NCBI GenBank assembly: GCA_029747015.1
Contig: JAKOGI010000052.1
Span: 1,182,501-1,246,500, forward strand
DNA: 64,000 nt
Direction of reading: 5' to 3'
Source of the DNA: Carnegiea gigantea
Lineage: Eukaryota; Streptophyta; Magnoliopsida; Caryophyllales; Cactaceae
Shown in pieces: positions 47,331-60,194 of this stretch (its first letter is position 1; each line of letters opens with the position of its first letter). Made by a program: the position numbers and the translations under genes. A model generated the notes under the pieces. The model saw only the letters and a program-made list of their open reading frames with translations, searched no databases and had not been told where the DNA came from.

Positions 47331-48374
47331 GATACTTGCATGAAAATATTTGGAGTTGGAATCTCCTACGCCTATCCAATGTTTCCTGGATTTTTGCTTG
47401 AATATCTGACAGGAATGAATGTTGTCATGCTTCCTATCATGAAGCTAATCACAACCGAACAGTAAACTACAATTCAAGAGGAACCAATTAAAAATTTATC
47501 CTCTTTCCGAACATATAACATTTGAGCCACTGCATCTCCTCTGGTGAACTCTTCGCATTTCTTAGTCCTGCCTCGCACTCTTCTAATGTCTATTTTGATT
47601 CATCTTCTTACCTGATCACGCCTGTATACTCGTCACCACTGCATCTGACATAGTGTCCTGAATTCACCTCATACACAGCCAAAGATATTTTTGTGGAAGT
47701 TTTATGAAGGAGATGAATAGGATGGACATAAGATAAGTGCCACAAAGCTTAATTAAAAACAGAATATGGTAGCGTCATCAGCACTCCAACCTCAAAGCCT
47801 TCTGAACTCACCCCTTGAATGCAACACCATCAATCCATCATGCAGATGCCCAACTGTGCACCAGAAACAAGGAGAGATAACAGTACAAAGTTACAGAAAA
47901 CAAACCTTTTAAAATCTGTATTTTTTAGTACATTCTGGCCATATAAAGTTGGGTTTGTCATATCTGCTTTCTTCTTCCAGATTATATGGTTTTGGACAAT
48001 CCAATTCTTTCCTTCCTCTGGCCTTTGGACAGATGATTCTTGTGAGCCCTTCACAGAGGTTAATCATCCAAAAAAAGGCTAAAGACAAAGATAAAGCATC
48101 TTCCTCCTCAGCCCAAGCTAAAGACGATAGTCTTCGAAAGGAATTTGCCCAAGGATGTCCTTTTATGGAAAATTCTTGGTGATGGAACATGCACTAACTT
48201 GATTGGACATCGCTATGATTCTGTGAAGATTTTCCCCCTCTCGATCCAGACTTCATGAATTTGAGGAGATGCAACATCAGCTGACCCTTTATACGAGCTA
48301 CGTTGCATGGCATGCAGGCATAGAAAGCGTGAGACTGAGTCGCTTGTACCATCTGTTACACAGCTCCTTCATCT

Positions 48375-48540
48375 TCCCAAAATGTCGTGGGCTTTTCAGA
48401 GAAGCTAGAGCCTGCAATACTAAAAGTTTTCAATGAGACAAGGGACTTGAATTTGCTGTTCTTGGAGATGTTGGAAAGGGATGTGGGCAGAATTGAGCTC
48501 AGAAGAGACAGAGGAAATAGGCGGCGGCGATCTTTGCATT
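48375..48540 (+). other. Open stretch with coding-like look, unassigned
   Basis: One + frame stays open from about 48375 to a TAG at 48538-48540. It reads VVGFSEKLEPAILKVFNETR followed by DLNLLFLEMLERDVGRIELR and a basic end. The composition is protein-like, but there is no start codon, no homology I recognise and no splice partner. It could be the last exon of a lost gene or a transposon scrap. Confidence 0.25.
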
Positions 48541-49082
48541 AGTTCTTCTGCTGCCCTGGTGGTGAAACTTGACATCCTACTCAAGTTTTAGAATGGTTAA
48601 GAAGGTATAAAAGCCGATATAAGTTATGTGCTATTACGTTATAGATTTATTCTGCACTGCTTCCTAGATCTATATATAGCCAGGAAAAGGAAGGAACATA
48701 ATATTTGATGCTGCAGGCATTTATTAGAATCTATTTCACTGTGACAGCCTCAAAAGGGTTTACTACAAATTAATCTTAGCCAATCCGCTCCAGTCCTGCC
48801 TAGCAGTATGTCTTCTTTTTCTTTTTTTTCTTTTTTGCCCTTTTTTTTTGGTGCTGATAAAATAAATATACACAGCCTTAGCGCTGTAGAGAAGTTTCCG
48901 ACCATAGAAAAAGAATATATATCAAGAAAAGCCGCTGAAAAGAATATAAAACAAATCAATCATATCTCAACCAATACACTCTAGTCCTCCGATCCCTAGT
49001 CAATATGAACTTCCTTTTTCTTTCTTTCTTTTTGTTTTGGTGGTTTGATGATAGATTATGGAGTTAAATGTACATAACCTTA

Positions 49083-49636
49083 CCCGTTTGCAGATCATAG
49101 AATACCAAGAACCCCCTCTCAAACTATTTAATTTATATTGGGCATTGAGTTTTTTTGCTCATTTCAATGCTATCACGCTCCTAGCTTCAGAATGCACAAT
49201 GAAGAACTTGGATTTTTGACAACGAATTCAGAGAAGATAGGACTGCCTCCCTCAAGAACACTCCAGGGAAGAGAGAGAGAGAGAGAGAACACAAAAAAAA
49301 CAAACTTAGAGAAGTTGGGAGGGAGGAGGGAGAAAATTACTTCCAAAAAAAAGGAAAATCAAGGATCCACGAATTAACCGGGACCTTGAACCCGACGTGA
49401 ATCGAACACGCAACCTTCTGATCTGGAGTCAGACGCGCTACCATTGCGCCACGGATCCCGTTGTTACGAGTCGTGTCTGCTTGATTTAAAGAGAACTTGA
49501 AAATTACAAATTTGACGTAACATGCAGTTTTAGTATTCAAAAAGCTTCCACAAGTCTACAACATTTTACTAAATCTGATTGTCTACACCTACACCAGACA
49601 AATGCATCATCCAGTTTGGTTTTTGAACTAGATCAT
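49083..49636. repeat. Segmental duplication carrying tRNA-Trp, copy 2
   Basis: Colinear with 46000-46567. Copy 2 has an expanded GA tract (49270-49288) where copy 1 has a shorter one followed by a C-run/A-run junction. The two tRNA genes inside are identical while the flanks have drifted, as expected if selection preserves both tRNAs. Confidence 0.9.
49387..49458 (-). tRNA. tRNA-Trp (anticodon CCA), copy 2
   Basis: Identical in all 72 positions to the copy at 46293-46364, with all four arms and both internal promoter boxes. Upstream in the sense direction a CAA motif (GTAACAACG) sits just before the gene, where plant tRNA transcription often starts. Downstream a TTTTTTTT run about 40 bases on can serve as terminator. 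Confidence 0.97.
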
Positions 49637-49639
49637 GGT

Positions 49640-51328
49640 CCAAGACACGATTTGGTTTCGGTTTTGGCTCGGATTTATTTTCGTTTGCAGTTGACTTTAG
49701 TCCATTGATGTTCAATCAGTAAGCTTGTCTTTCAAGGAAGAATAATCTTGGACGGAAATATGCAGCTCAAATTCAGCTCAACTAACGTCAATCGGATTGT
49801 AAGTCGACTTTTGAGTTAACTCTTTCAAGTGTTGGTCAAGTTTGATATTTGGTAAATTTAGTTCGACTTTTAGACCAATCTTACCACATTTATCTGTTCA
49901 ATTTGATTGGGTTTTAAGCTGAGTAAATTTGTTTCTTAACATATGCAACACCCAACCCCTCTTGGGCCGCTAGCAGTCACCAAGAAAGGTTTCAAGGAAC
50001 GTTGACTGGCCCCACAAATCATCACAAGCCTTTCTGACGTGCTTCGTCTTTGCGCACATGCTGCCTGAAAAACTCCTCAGGAGATCACCCATTCCAATTC
50101 AAGATTTCTCCACAACAAACACTCTAAACTGTGGATTTCTTCAGAGTATTCTTCTCAAAAAGGAAGGTGTATCGTTGATGATATAAATAATCATTTCAAA
50201 TATTTCAAACCACCCTTAGGGTATTGTAGTATAACTTTATTAGTTAGGATTCATCGTTAGTAATTTAGATCAAATCCGGTTCACTGCAATTCAAGGTCAA
50301 AATCAAATAGTCCTCATCCAAGCAGAATTGTGAATCGAACTAAGAAATTGAGGTCCAAAACAAAATAAGCCTAGTTCAAGTCTAATTTTGGATCCAACCA
50401 TAAGTTCGTTACCAACACTATTTTACCAAGTCTAAAATTCGCTTCACAAGCAATCTGCATTTTACTATTTCCCAATGCCCACCAATTTTATTGCATGGGC
50501 TTATGCATTATTCGGTTCAAAATCGAACCGAACTGGACCAATTAAATTCGAACTGATTCTTGAACCAAACTGGAGTACTGGACCGATAAAATCCGGTTTG
50601 ATCCTGAGTCAAGCATTTAGATCTTATTCGATATTCGATCTGACCTTGTTTGGACCGATGACTGTGTTCGTCACACATCTATGGCTCCAAACAAGAAACA
50701 AATAACCCATAAACCTCCAGTCACCACTTTATCATACTCATTCCGGCCACGAAGCATAATCAAGATGAGCCCCTCCATTCAACCAAACCGAAGACAATTC
50801 TTCAGTCTCACACAAGAATGAACAACCAATTTCTTTAAAAAAATAAAAAATAAAAAATAAGAAACCAGTAATATTCCTCAGTTACGCTGAAATCAGACTG
50901 AAAGGAGCACCATTCATAGCAGTTACAAGTAAACTCAAAGTTGGCACAACAAATTGTTATGAAACATCAAATATCAATCCATATACTCCAGAAGCATCAC
51001 ATGATAGTTATGCAATGTCAAGAAGAATGCAACATTCTCTGCAACTTTGAAGATATTACAGATCACAGAGTTCACAATGAAATGAGATGTGACACAGCAT
51101 CCCAAGGTCAGGGGCATGTGAAAGTCCTCGACTAGAACAGCATAAGGAGAATCTTATCTTCCGACAAAACTATACTCACAACAGGTGTTAAAGTTGCTAC
51201 TGATTTCCACAAGGGAAGGAAGGGGGTAGAAGCTGTTGCATAGGAAGTATCCACGTGAAAATCTCCCCTAGAAGGTTATTTCTCACATGAAAAGTCAATG
51301 AAACCAATGTGTATCAATTTGTGTTTCC
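49640..51328. other. Spacer between tRNA copy 2 and the PPR stop
   Basis: It contains degenerate CGGTTC/CGAACCG-rich text near 50280-50660. The last few hundred bases are presumably the PPR 3' untranslated region. No gene was recognised. Confidence 0.6.
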
Positions 51329-53087
51329 CTACCTTGACAGGCTCTCTTCAGTTTCTTTCCATAGATCAGCATTGTTTGGGAACTTCTCCTTGATCTCTGC
51401 GACAAGCTCCTTAGCCTCGTCAACCTTGGCAATGCTTACAAGACCTTCCACGAGAGACTTCATGGTAGTAAAATTAGGAAACCAGTTCTTCTCCATACTC
51501 TGCTTAGATATCTGTAATGCTGTCTCATAATCACCACCTCGACATAAGAAGTAGATTAGAGTGAAGTAGCAACTACTATCCGGTTTACACCCATGATTGA
51601 CCATGTGTTTGAACAATTTCTTTGCCTCCTCCAATTTCCCTTCCTTGCAAAAGCCATGAATCAAACTATTATAGGAATTTGAATTCGGCTTGATATCTCT
51701 CTCGAGCATCCCATCCAACAAAGCTTTGGCCTCAGATGACCTCCCCAATTTACACAAACTCTGAATCCTGACATTGTACGTGCTAAGTTTTGGTTTCATC
51801 TCATGCTCTTCCATCATCTTCAGTACCTTTCCCACATCGTCAAACTTCTCTTCCTTATAAAACCCAGCAATCAAGTATTGAAACGTTGTAGCATTGGGCT
51901 TGCACTCCTTCCTACCCATTTCAGCCACAATTGAATAACCCGAACTAGACTCACCCGCCTCAACAAAAGCCTTGATTACAGTATTGTAAGTATCAATATC
52001 TGGCTGAATGTTATACGTTTTAGGGAAGTCCGTAAAGATCCTCTTAGCCTCATCATACTTCTTAGCTAAAACAGAAGCAAACAACAGAGCGTTGAGAGAT
52101 TTCACCGTCCTAGGAACGCCCACTTGTTCCATCTGCTCAAAAGTCGCAATGGCATTGTGTAACATGCCTGCAGAAATGTGTCATATTAAAACATCACGCA
52201 CTCCCATCAGTTTCATTGTCTAAACCTGATTTTATTTTTTTACTCTGCAATTAACATTTCAATTCGGAACTACTTTACAAGTTTACACTCGGAAATTCAA
52301 TTTGTCTACTCATACTCAAACAAGAAAATTGACAAATTCACTGCGAAGCCACGAAAAGATATTCATTCCAAATCGCCACAAAATTTACAAATGAACCTCA
52401 AAACCCAACTTTGCTGCTCGTTCTAAAATACTTTTGAGTTTTGACTTCAAAATAGGAAGAGACATACATTCCAAAAAACTTTACAAACTAAACTCAAAAC
52501 CCAATTTTTCTGCCCGTTTTCAAACAGGATTGACAAGACATTCATTTCAACAAATTCCACAAGATTAACCTCAAAAACCAATTTCATCACTTGCAGTGCA
52601 GCCCCAAAATAACAACTCAGGGCATTAATCTCACAGTTCTAGCAAAAATCCAAGTCCCAAATCCGCGCCCCCAAAAAAAAAAAAGGAAACTTGAAATTAG
52701 AACAGAGACAAAGCATAGCAGACCTGCTTGGCCATAAAGGACGATTGAATGGGCAATGAAACGCTCATTTCTCAAATCGGGTCGGGTCTTGAGCTCCTCA
52801 AGAAAACGGCGGATACCCTCGAAGTATTTGGATTCGGAGAGCTTGGAAATGGCGAGAGAAAAGGCAACACGATCGAGATGGATGTCGGGTGTAAGAGAAG
52901 CTGCCCTGCAAATCTCGAGGATGCGTTCTGGGTTGGTCTCGGTTTTGAGGAGAGAGAGAGCTGCCCGGGTTTTCTCTTTGCTGGTTAAGACGGTTTTTGA
53001 ATCTGGGCTTAGGATTGATGATGCTGATGCGTAGCTTCGAAGTTGAAGAAGTAGGGCTCTTGATCGTAGTTTGGGTACTGACGCCAT
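51329..53087 (-). CDS. Mitochondrial PPR protein, PPR336/rPPR1-like, 2 exons, 400 aa
   Basis: Pentatricopeptide-repeat protein. The closest I recognise is Arabidopsis PPR336 (At1g61870, about 408 aa), a P-class PPR tied to mitochondrial ribosomes and polysomes. Exons are 53087-52724 and 52167-51329, 1203 bases in all; the GT-AG intron splits the Gly codon of YGQAG. The N-terminus [20 protein letters not shown] is basic with no acidic residue and looks like a mitochondrial presequence. About eight 35-residue repeats follow; the clearest are [59 protein letters not shown] and [13 protein letters not shown]. There is no DYW, E or SMR extension. The ATG at 53087 is the first in frame. A tRNA-Trp gene on the same strand lies 160 bases upstream. 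Confidence 0.92.
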
Positions 53088-53246
53088 TTTTGAGATTCAA
53101 AGACACAGAGGGATGGAGTTGAACTGGGGGAAGAAGAGAGAGAATAGGGTTTTGATGGGGGTTTAGGAAATTCTGGTTGGATTTAACCAAAAACAAAAGA
53201 AGGGGAAAAAAAACAAAAAGAGAGATCCGCATTTGGATCGGGAGAT

Positions 53247-53318
53247 TGAACCCGACGTGAATCGAACACGCAACCTTCTGATCTGGAGTCAGACGCGCTA
53301 CCATTGCGCCACGGATCC
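53247..53318 (-). tRNA. tRNA-Trp (anticodon CCA), copy 3, in the PPR promoter region
   Basis: Identical to the other two copies over 72 bases, but its flanks do not belong to the 46000/49083 duplication. It is transcribed in the same direction as the PPR gene, and its T-run terminator (TTTTTGTTTTTTTT in sense) ends about 115 bases before the PPR start codon. RNA polymerase III and II units therefore sit almost back-to-front. Confidence 0.97.
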
Positions 53319-54171
53319 TAGTGCTAACGAGGCTAGCCGCACTAATGTTTATAAAGTCTGCTCCTTAAATTTCTTTTTAACATAGTTGTAAAACTTTCAA
53401 AAGGGATCTAAAAATAAAAAAATTAAAAAACAGTTAAAAAGGGATTCTCAAGTTTATAAAGGAGCCCTCTGACCCACCAAAAAAAAAAGTGATAAGGGAG
53501 CCCTATATTTTAAGCAAAGTCCTTAAAATTTGAAGATTGTTGATAAAGATTAAAATTGATGTGTACATCTGGTGGTAAATTGAGAAATCTTAGGGTATAA
53601 AGTGTCTCACACTTCGATTTTTTTCAAATTGTTAGCTATATCATGAACGTAAGGTAAGATTTGTTGTCTGTATTTTTTCATTTTAGGTTCTTCCAAAAGG
53701 ATTTTACAAAATAATTTTCAGCTTTTCAAAAAGTTATTGTTGATATAATTTTACATTTTACTCCCTAAAAATGACCATACACAGTTGGACTAAATCCCGA
53801 GCAATAAATTAAATTTTACATATTTCAATTAGTATTTGAATCGCTAAGTAAGAAAGGAACATATCAACTTAAATTATGAAAACACTTATACAACAACGCC
53901 AATTGTTGTAGTGTGAGTTCCTCTTTAACAAAGTCTGAGGAGATCTAAATGTATAGTTAATAGTTTCACATGTTTATATCTATGATAGAATTTCTTATAA
54001 TCACCCAGTGACGAAAAAAGCTTGTCATTTATAGAAAATAAAAAAGCTAGCACAATACATATGGAGTTCGATCTCTATCCATTTTGACAAAATATTAATA
54101 CTATAGTAAGATCGATGTTATAAACAACTAAGAGTATAATGTTATTAATTATCTAAAATATTATTACACTT
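53319..54171. other. AT-rich spacer, nothing recognised
   Basis: Apart from a short A-run after CCCACC near 53476 no structured element was seen; no gene. Confidence 0.6.
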
Positions 54172-54174
54172 TTA

Positions 54175-54534
54175 GAGCAAATCCAGTGGTGAGCTAATTT
54201 TTTAGCTCACCGGTGGGAGCCTACCACTGTCACATCAGCCTTCTCTGTAATTTTTTGTCTCACAATCCTCACTCTCTTCAGTGGAAGGTTCACAATTTTG
54301 CCTAAACAATTAAAATAACACCTATGGACCCACTTCATAATACACAATTTTATTTTTTGAATAAAAAACTAATAAAAAATATTTTAAAAATAAAAAAATG
54401 TTCACGAGCTGCCTCCTAGTGCTAAGGCTCCCCGCGAGTGATGCACCACGAGTCTCCCACTGCAAAAACTCAAGCACCTTATCCCATTTCTCTCTCTTTG
54501 TTTTCCCCTCGCGAACCTATCGTTGGATATGCTC
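54175..54534. mobile_element. Tourist/PIF-Harbinger-like MITE with TTA target duplication
   Basis: The left end GAGCAAATCCAGTGG matches the reverse complement of the right end, GAGCATATCCAACG. The trinucleotide TTA flanks both sides (54172-54174 and 54535-54537). This combination of a GAGCAT-TCCA terminus with a TTA duplication is the signature of Harbinger-type MITEs. The 360-bp body has no coding frame. It lies about 590 bases upstream of the TOM1-like start codon. Confidence 0.8.
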
Positions 54535-55125
54535 TTATAAACAGTAATATAGATTGTATAATACAATCAATCAAGTATCCATCCAATCATGATTCCATCA
54601 AAGCAAAGCATAATAGAACTAATCTCAAGTTCTCAACCAAAACCATAATATATTAATATCTTTTGTCATTATCACGTAACTTATTCAAACAAATAAACCA
54701 ACTGGATATTAATATCTTTTTCGTCATATTGTAGACTAAGCTCTAAGCACATCAATTTAATAACAAAAGATCACAATTTTTGTGCATTCTGTCCCTTCAA
54801 ACGTCGCTTGTCCAGCTAGAAAATTCGCTCATGGATTGCTGTACCAACTCTTCAAAGTTCAAATCCTCCCTTGGGCCTCGACTTGGGTTCCCTTCTCTAC
54901 AGTGACTGACGGGTATGCCCTTCATCCCTCTTTCTTACTTATCGTATTATTTTATAGAAATGATGTTCCATGCTGTCTAAAAACTACAAATAAGTATAGG
55001 CTTTTGGCTGAGGACTTGAATTTGAAGGGGGTATATCAATATCAATTGGGATTTTGACCTTGATTGAAGTTGATCTATCTTCATTTTGGAAGAGAACAAG
55101 TTGTGGGCAAAAGAGGGAGAGAGAA

Positions 55126-58100
55126 ATGAGGAAGTTGGCATTTGAGATTGATGAATGGGTGAGCAAGCTTGGTGGTGGAGAGTTGGGTTTGATGATTACA
55201 AGCTGGTGGGCAGATGTTAATGGGTCAGTTGAATGGCAAGATGGGATCTTTTTCACTCTTTGTCCCCTCTTTGCCCTTGTCTCCTCTGCTGCTCTGGTAC
55301 CCCTCTCTCTCTCAAATGAAAATAATGAACCTAATAATGTTTGCATATGTATAATGCTTAGATTAGTTGTTTTGGCAGGACAGTGAAGCTCTGTGGTGAA
55401 ATGAAATTTTGTAGGTTTTTGCTTATGTCTATTATCTGTCTTTGGGGATGGAAAATTTCAAAGCATTGTACAGGAAAGCATAGTCTTCTGGGCATTCTTT
55501 TTGGAGAATCACTTAACTAGGAAGGAATGGGTTTGGACGCTGCAAAACTGGAATGTAAGGGAAGAAAATTTGAAATTGGGTGAGGCAACAGTGGAGTTTT
55601 GTCATTTATAGCACATATTTTGCTGTTTCAAAGTTAGACAAGAGTTTGAATGCTTATCCCTCCATCCGCTTTCATCCCATCATTTGGGATGGACATTACA
55701 TAGCTAAAGTCAACCCACTGCCAAGCCTTCCTTGTCAAGGTCAGGAACCGTCCAAAGTATGTACTTTACAAATTACCTTTCAAATCTAAGGTCATGTGGA
55801 AATGACCTTTGGGCTATCCAATTGCTAAGGTAAGGCTGCTTACGTCTGCCCACAAAAAAGGTCCTAGGTGGGGTGGAAGGTGATCGTTTGGTTTGGATTG
55901 TTACCCTACATATTGAAGAGGCTGTATTCAATAAACCCTTCATGAGAAGATGATTGAATCTTTATTATAATTCTAACCTCACTCAAAACATTCCTTGTTT
56001 CAATTGCCAGTGTGTTTCAATTGATTTGGAAATGTTGGTTTTCCTTTTCTTTTGTTTTTTTGGCCCCGGGGGGGGGGGGGGGGGGGAGGGGTTGATGGAA
56101 GAGCCTTTGCTTGGAAGCTTTCTGTTTCATTTGATGGAAGAGTGTTTGCTCGTGAAGCCTGAGGCAGATTTCTACACTTGACCTGTTTTTATGTTTCCTA
56201 TAAGACCAGTAGGAATGTATCAACTTACATTTCAATCAACTTTGAAGTACTTCATCCTATGCTATGCTTCCCGAGGACCACCAGGGTTTTCTTTGCCAAT
56301 GAGCCTTTTGTTTCTGTTTCTTTAGCTGAACTATTGGAGTTTTTACCACGAAAAAATTGCTATGTCTGACTCAATTATAACTGTCAGGTTCAGTTAACAA
56401 GAATCCAACAGAGAGTGCCCGGATTTGGATGGACTACACAGAAGGCGTTCCTTCTTATGAACATCATTGTAAATGGAGGTAAAACCTAGGTTCTCTCTCA
56501 GTGTTCTTGATGAAATGTGTAGATTTTGTGTTGACAAGAAGTTTCATTTTTTCAGTGCGGGCAGTTGAATTTGGTTTTCACAAGCAAGTATTCAACTTGA
56601 ATCCAAAGGTAGGTTATCTGTTGTGTCAACAATTCCTTTCCCACTTTGGGCTGTTAGGTCTCTTAATTAATTATACGCAACATTAATTGCTTAGAATGTG
56701 AACTGCAGCTAAAAATGTTCTGTTGACTGTTGCAACCTTATAACTTATAAGCCTGATAACCAAATAAAGCTAAGTGACATACCCTCGGCAAAGCAGCTAC
56801 TTATCATTTTTACTGCCAAATTCTATGTTCTAGCATCAGACATATCCTTGTCACAAACACATCAGCAATGACCCAGAAAATGTTCTTATTTCACGTAGAA
56901 CCATACTATTGGAAGTCATTCTTATCAAGTTTGTCTAGAGCACGACAACAGCAAATGAGAAGTAATCATGTTCAGGTCCTTGTTTCTCCTTATGAATTCC
57001 CTTCTAAAAGTCCTGCCTAGGTGGGACTTTGAGATATCATTTAAGTTCCTTGTTTTAGTTAGCCTTTCATTTGATCAATTCCTTGGGTAGGGTAGCCTGT
57101 ATGACTTAGCCTTCTATTTAATCTGCTTTGTTTTGTAACTGGCCTTCACCAGAGGAGCACATATTTCTTATCATATACAAACAGCCATTACCACCATTGA
57201 AACCCCCCTCCAAAAAAAAAAGGAAAAAAAAGTGTAGACCATGCAAAAACGAGGTCTAACTATGTCCCACACGTGCTGGCTTACTCAGTTACTCCTGAAA
57301 AGGCGAGGGTCTGTTTTCTGATTATTACTTATCCCTTGATATATATGGCAAAATTTGGAAACATATATACTGATACGGTGCATATGTATATTGTTACAGG
57401 TTCTAACCTCAGTCCTATTGGATTTTCCTGGACTTCTTTTCTTCTCGACATACACTCTCCTTGTCCTATTTTGGGCGGAGATCTATCATCAGGTTCAGTG
57501 TTTCAATCCTTTGATTTTTACTGTGCTTATTTTCAATTACTCAAGTAAACAGTTGAAACAGCACAACTAACTTAGCTTGCAAGGTCGATATTGAGCAGGC
57601 TAGAGGTCTACCCGCTGACAAGCTGAGGCTCTTTTATGCATTGATAAATGCAGGAATTTACTTCATACAGGTCTGTTGCATCTAATATTTGGTGCATGTA
57701 ATACGTTTCCTCCCTGTTCTTGGGTTCATTTGATTACTCCTATTCATACTGTCATATTATGTTACTCCAACTCTTCATTTTGCCTCACTTACCCATGATA
57801 GACACTTGATTCTGCAGTTTCAAGATATGGAAACTTGGCCCTTCACTTTAGACCAAAAGCAGAAACTTCTCATAAAATGAGCTGTCGTAGCTAGTACCAA
57901 AGTCATTACCATTCTTATGTCAAACAGTTTAACGGAAGTCCTTTTAGGGTCATCGTTTTGCTATATTTTTTTCTGAAACAGATTGGTTCTTTTCAAGGGG
58001 GTTTGGATGAAATTCTTAGAACATGATAACTGACAAATATATGCTTCAGGTTTGCATCTGGATTTTCACCTGGCTGGATGACAATGACGTAGTTGAATTT

Positions 58101-59380
58101 CTCGGGAGGATTTTTATTGCAGGTTTGGTCTTCTAAGTCATGAAAAATGGACTATTTGGTTTTGTGGCCATGTATTCTTTAAAGTTCAAAATCGCTATAC
58201 TTATTAAATTGTTAACATTGTCAGTTATCTCATTTGTCGCTGCATTGGGTTTCTTGGTCTATGGAGGAAGGTAGGATTTCTGGTCTTGCACTCGTGCAAG
58301 TTTGTTACAACATTACATATTTGATTGTTGTTTGTGTGTTTCATGTCTGATGTCTTGTATACTGTGCAGATTATTTGTAATACTGAGACAATTTCCAATT
58401 GAATCAAGAGGGAGAAGACAGAAGTTATATGAGGTTTGTCTGTCGTCCAACAACTCAGTCCCATGCATCAGATTCTTCACTATATCCACTCTTTGTTTGA
58501 GCTTAAAATCTCGCTGTCACGCGAACTTTTCAATAGGTTGAAATGCCTAGCTTAATTGTCATCTACCTCCTTTGTTATATAATCCTAGGCAGCCAACAGT
58601 AGAAATCTAGTATTTAACAAGAACAATCTTTCTGAAGTTTACTTGTAAAATTGCATATATCCAACCCTTCCTGCCTCCCCTAAAGGTCTGGCCGGTCAAA
58701 TTACCATATGTAACCAGCAACTGCGAAAGCGAGACATTAGAAAAAAGATTGAACTCTTAGTTGTGGCCTTTGCACTTTGCAGGTTGGCTCAGTCACTGCT
58801 GTATGCTTCACGTGCTTTCTTATAAGATGTGTGGTGGTAAGTTTCTTGATCTTTACTGAATGTTGATCTGAACAAATTGTTCTTTTCATGAATGTCTGCC
58901 AAAGGGCTATCAGCTTCATTGGTGTGTCCATAGCCTTTTGTATGGATTCTGTTATAACAAACTTGGTTTGGTCCCGGTCCAAGCTCCTGACCCTTGGGCC
59001 CACTCTTATGCCAGCTCGGGTCCCACAGAGTGGAACCCGACTTCTAAAAAAATTATATTCATTTATTTGTACCTTGTGAAACTTATGTCAAACTCGAAAT
59101 GCAGGTATCCTTGTCTGCCTTTGATCCGGATGCTTCGCTTGATGTTATGGATCATCCAATTTTAGACTTCATTTACTACATGGTATTTGTTACTTAGCTT
59201 TGTTTGTTCACTTCTTTTGCCCTTATGATTTTGTTCATTCTTTTGCGTCTCTCAGCAATATATGAACTTCTTTTGGCATTATAACAGCTTGTTGAGATCC
59301 TACCCTCGGGTCTTGTCCTCATCATCTTGCGAAAAGTGCCTCCAAGACAAGTATCAGCCCGATATCATCCAATTCATTAG
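55126..59380 (+). CDS. TOM1/TOM3/THH1-like seven-span membrane protein, 11 exons, 295 aa
   Basis: Integral membrane protein of the family named after tobamovirus multiplication protein 1. Arabidopsis members sit in the tonoplast and are host factors that tobamovirus replication complexes bind; their own cellular role is unclear. Exons: 55126-55296, 56388-56478, 56556-56608, 57400-57492, 57599-57670, 58050-58122, 58225-58270, 58370-58433, 58783-58836, 59105-59182, 59288-59380. They total 888 bases, frame closed. Family marks are [20 protein letters not shown] near the N-terminus, [85 protein letters not shown], and the last residues RYHPIH. About seven hydrophobic spans are visible. Start: the first ATG in frame, at 55126, gives the usual family length. 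Confidence 0.93.
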
Positions 59381-60194
59381 AGCCGAATCTTCCTCCTACA
59401 AATGCAAACATTCGCCTTTGGGAAGGGTCTTCCTTAGTTTACCAGTGTACAGCATTGACAAATTGAATGAGAAATTCATTCAGGGTTAGTGAATAGTGAT
59501 CTGATCTGCCATTCTTTTCTCAAAGGAGACTTATGGTGACATCTTCTCAACCGAACGTGTGAAGGTATCTCATTGATTGTCTAAAAGTTTTGTAGGGCTC
59601 GAAGTTACATCTGACTGGTTTTTCACCCCCCCCCCCCCCCTCTCCCGCCCTCCGCCAACACTTCTTCGTCGCTTTGATTTGAGGGCATTTGTTGGTACAT
59701 GATTTTGTCCTCCTAGTTTGGAGAGATGCCTCGTTGAATGACATCATTACATCACCATGTTTTTCTGCGCATATTTAAAATTATTAATGGTGTGCTTGGT
59801 AGGATTGAAAAGCGTTTTCCTAGAAAATGATTTTTCATGTAAAATGATTTTTCAGCTCATATTTTCGGTTGTTTGGTAAAGGAGAAAATGAACTCTCTGG
59901 AGAGTGAGTTTGATTAGTAAAAAATGAATAAAAAAAGCTAAAAATGATTTTCCTTAATCTTCAAACCATATGTCGAGAGAATAGACACGGGAGAGAGAGT
60001 GTGCGAGACTATGTGAGAGTTCAAGAAACGTAAAATTAACTTACGCTCTATTCAAAGTGAAAATATTTAAATCATTTTAGCGAAAATGATTTTTTCGTGA
60101 AAATAAATTTCTCCTTCTTGTTTTACAAAACAACTTAAAATAAGAAAATTATTTTCCAGGATAATAGAGCAATTTGTTTAGAAAGATTGTTCAG

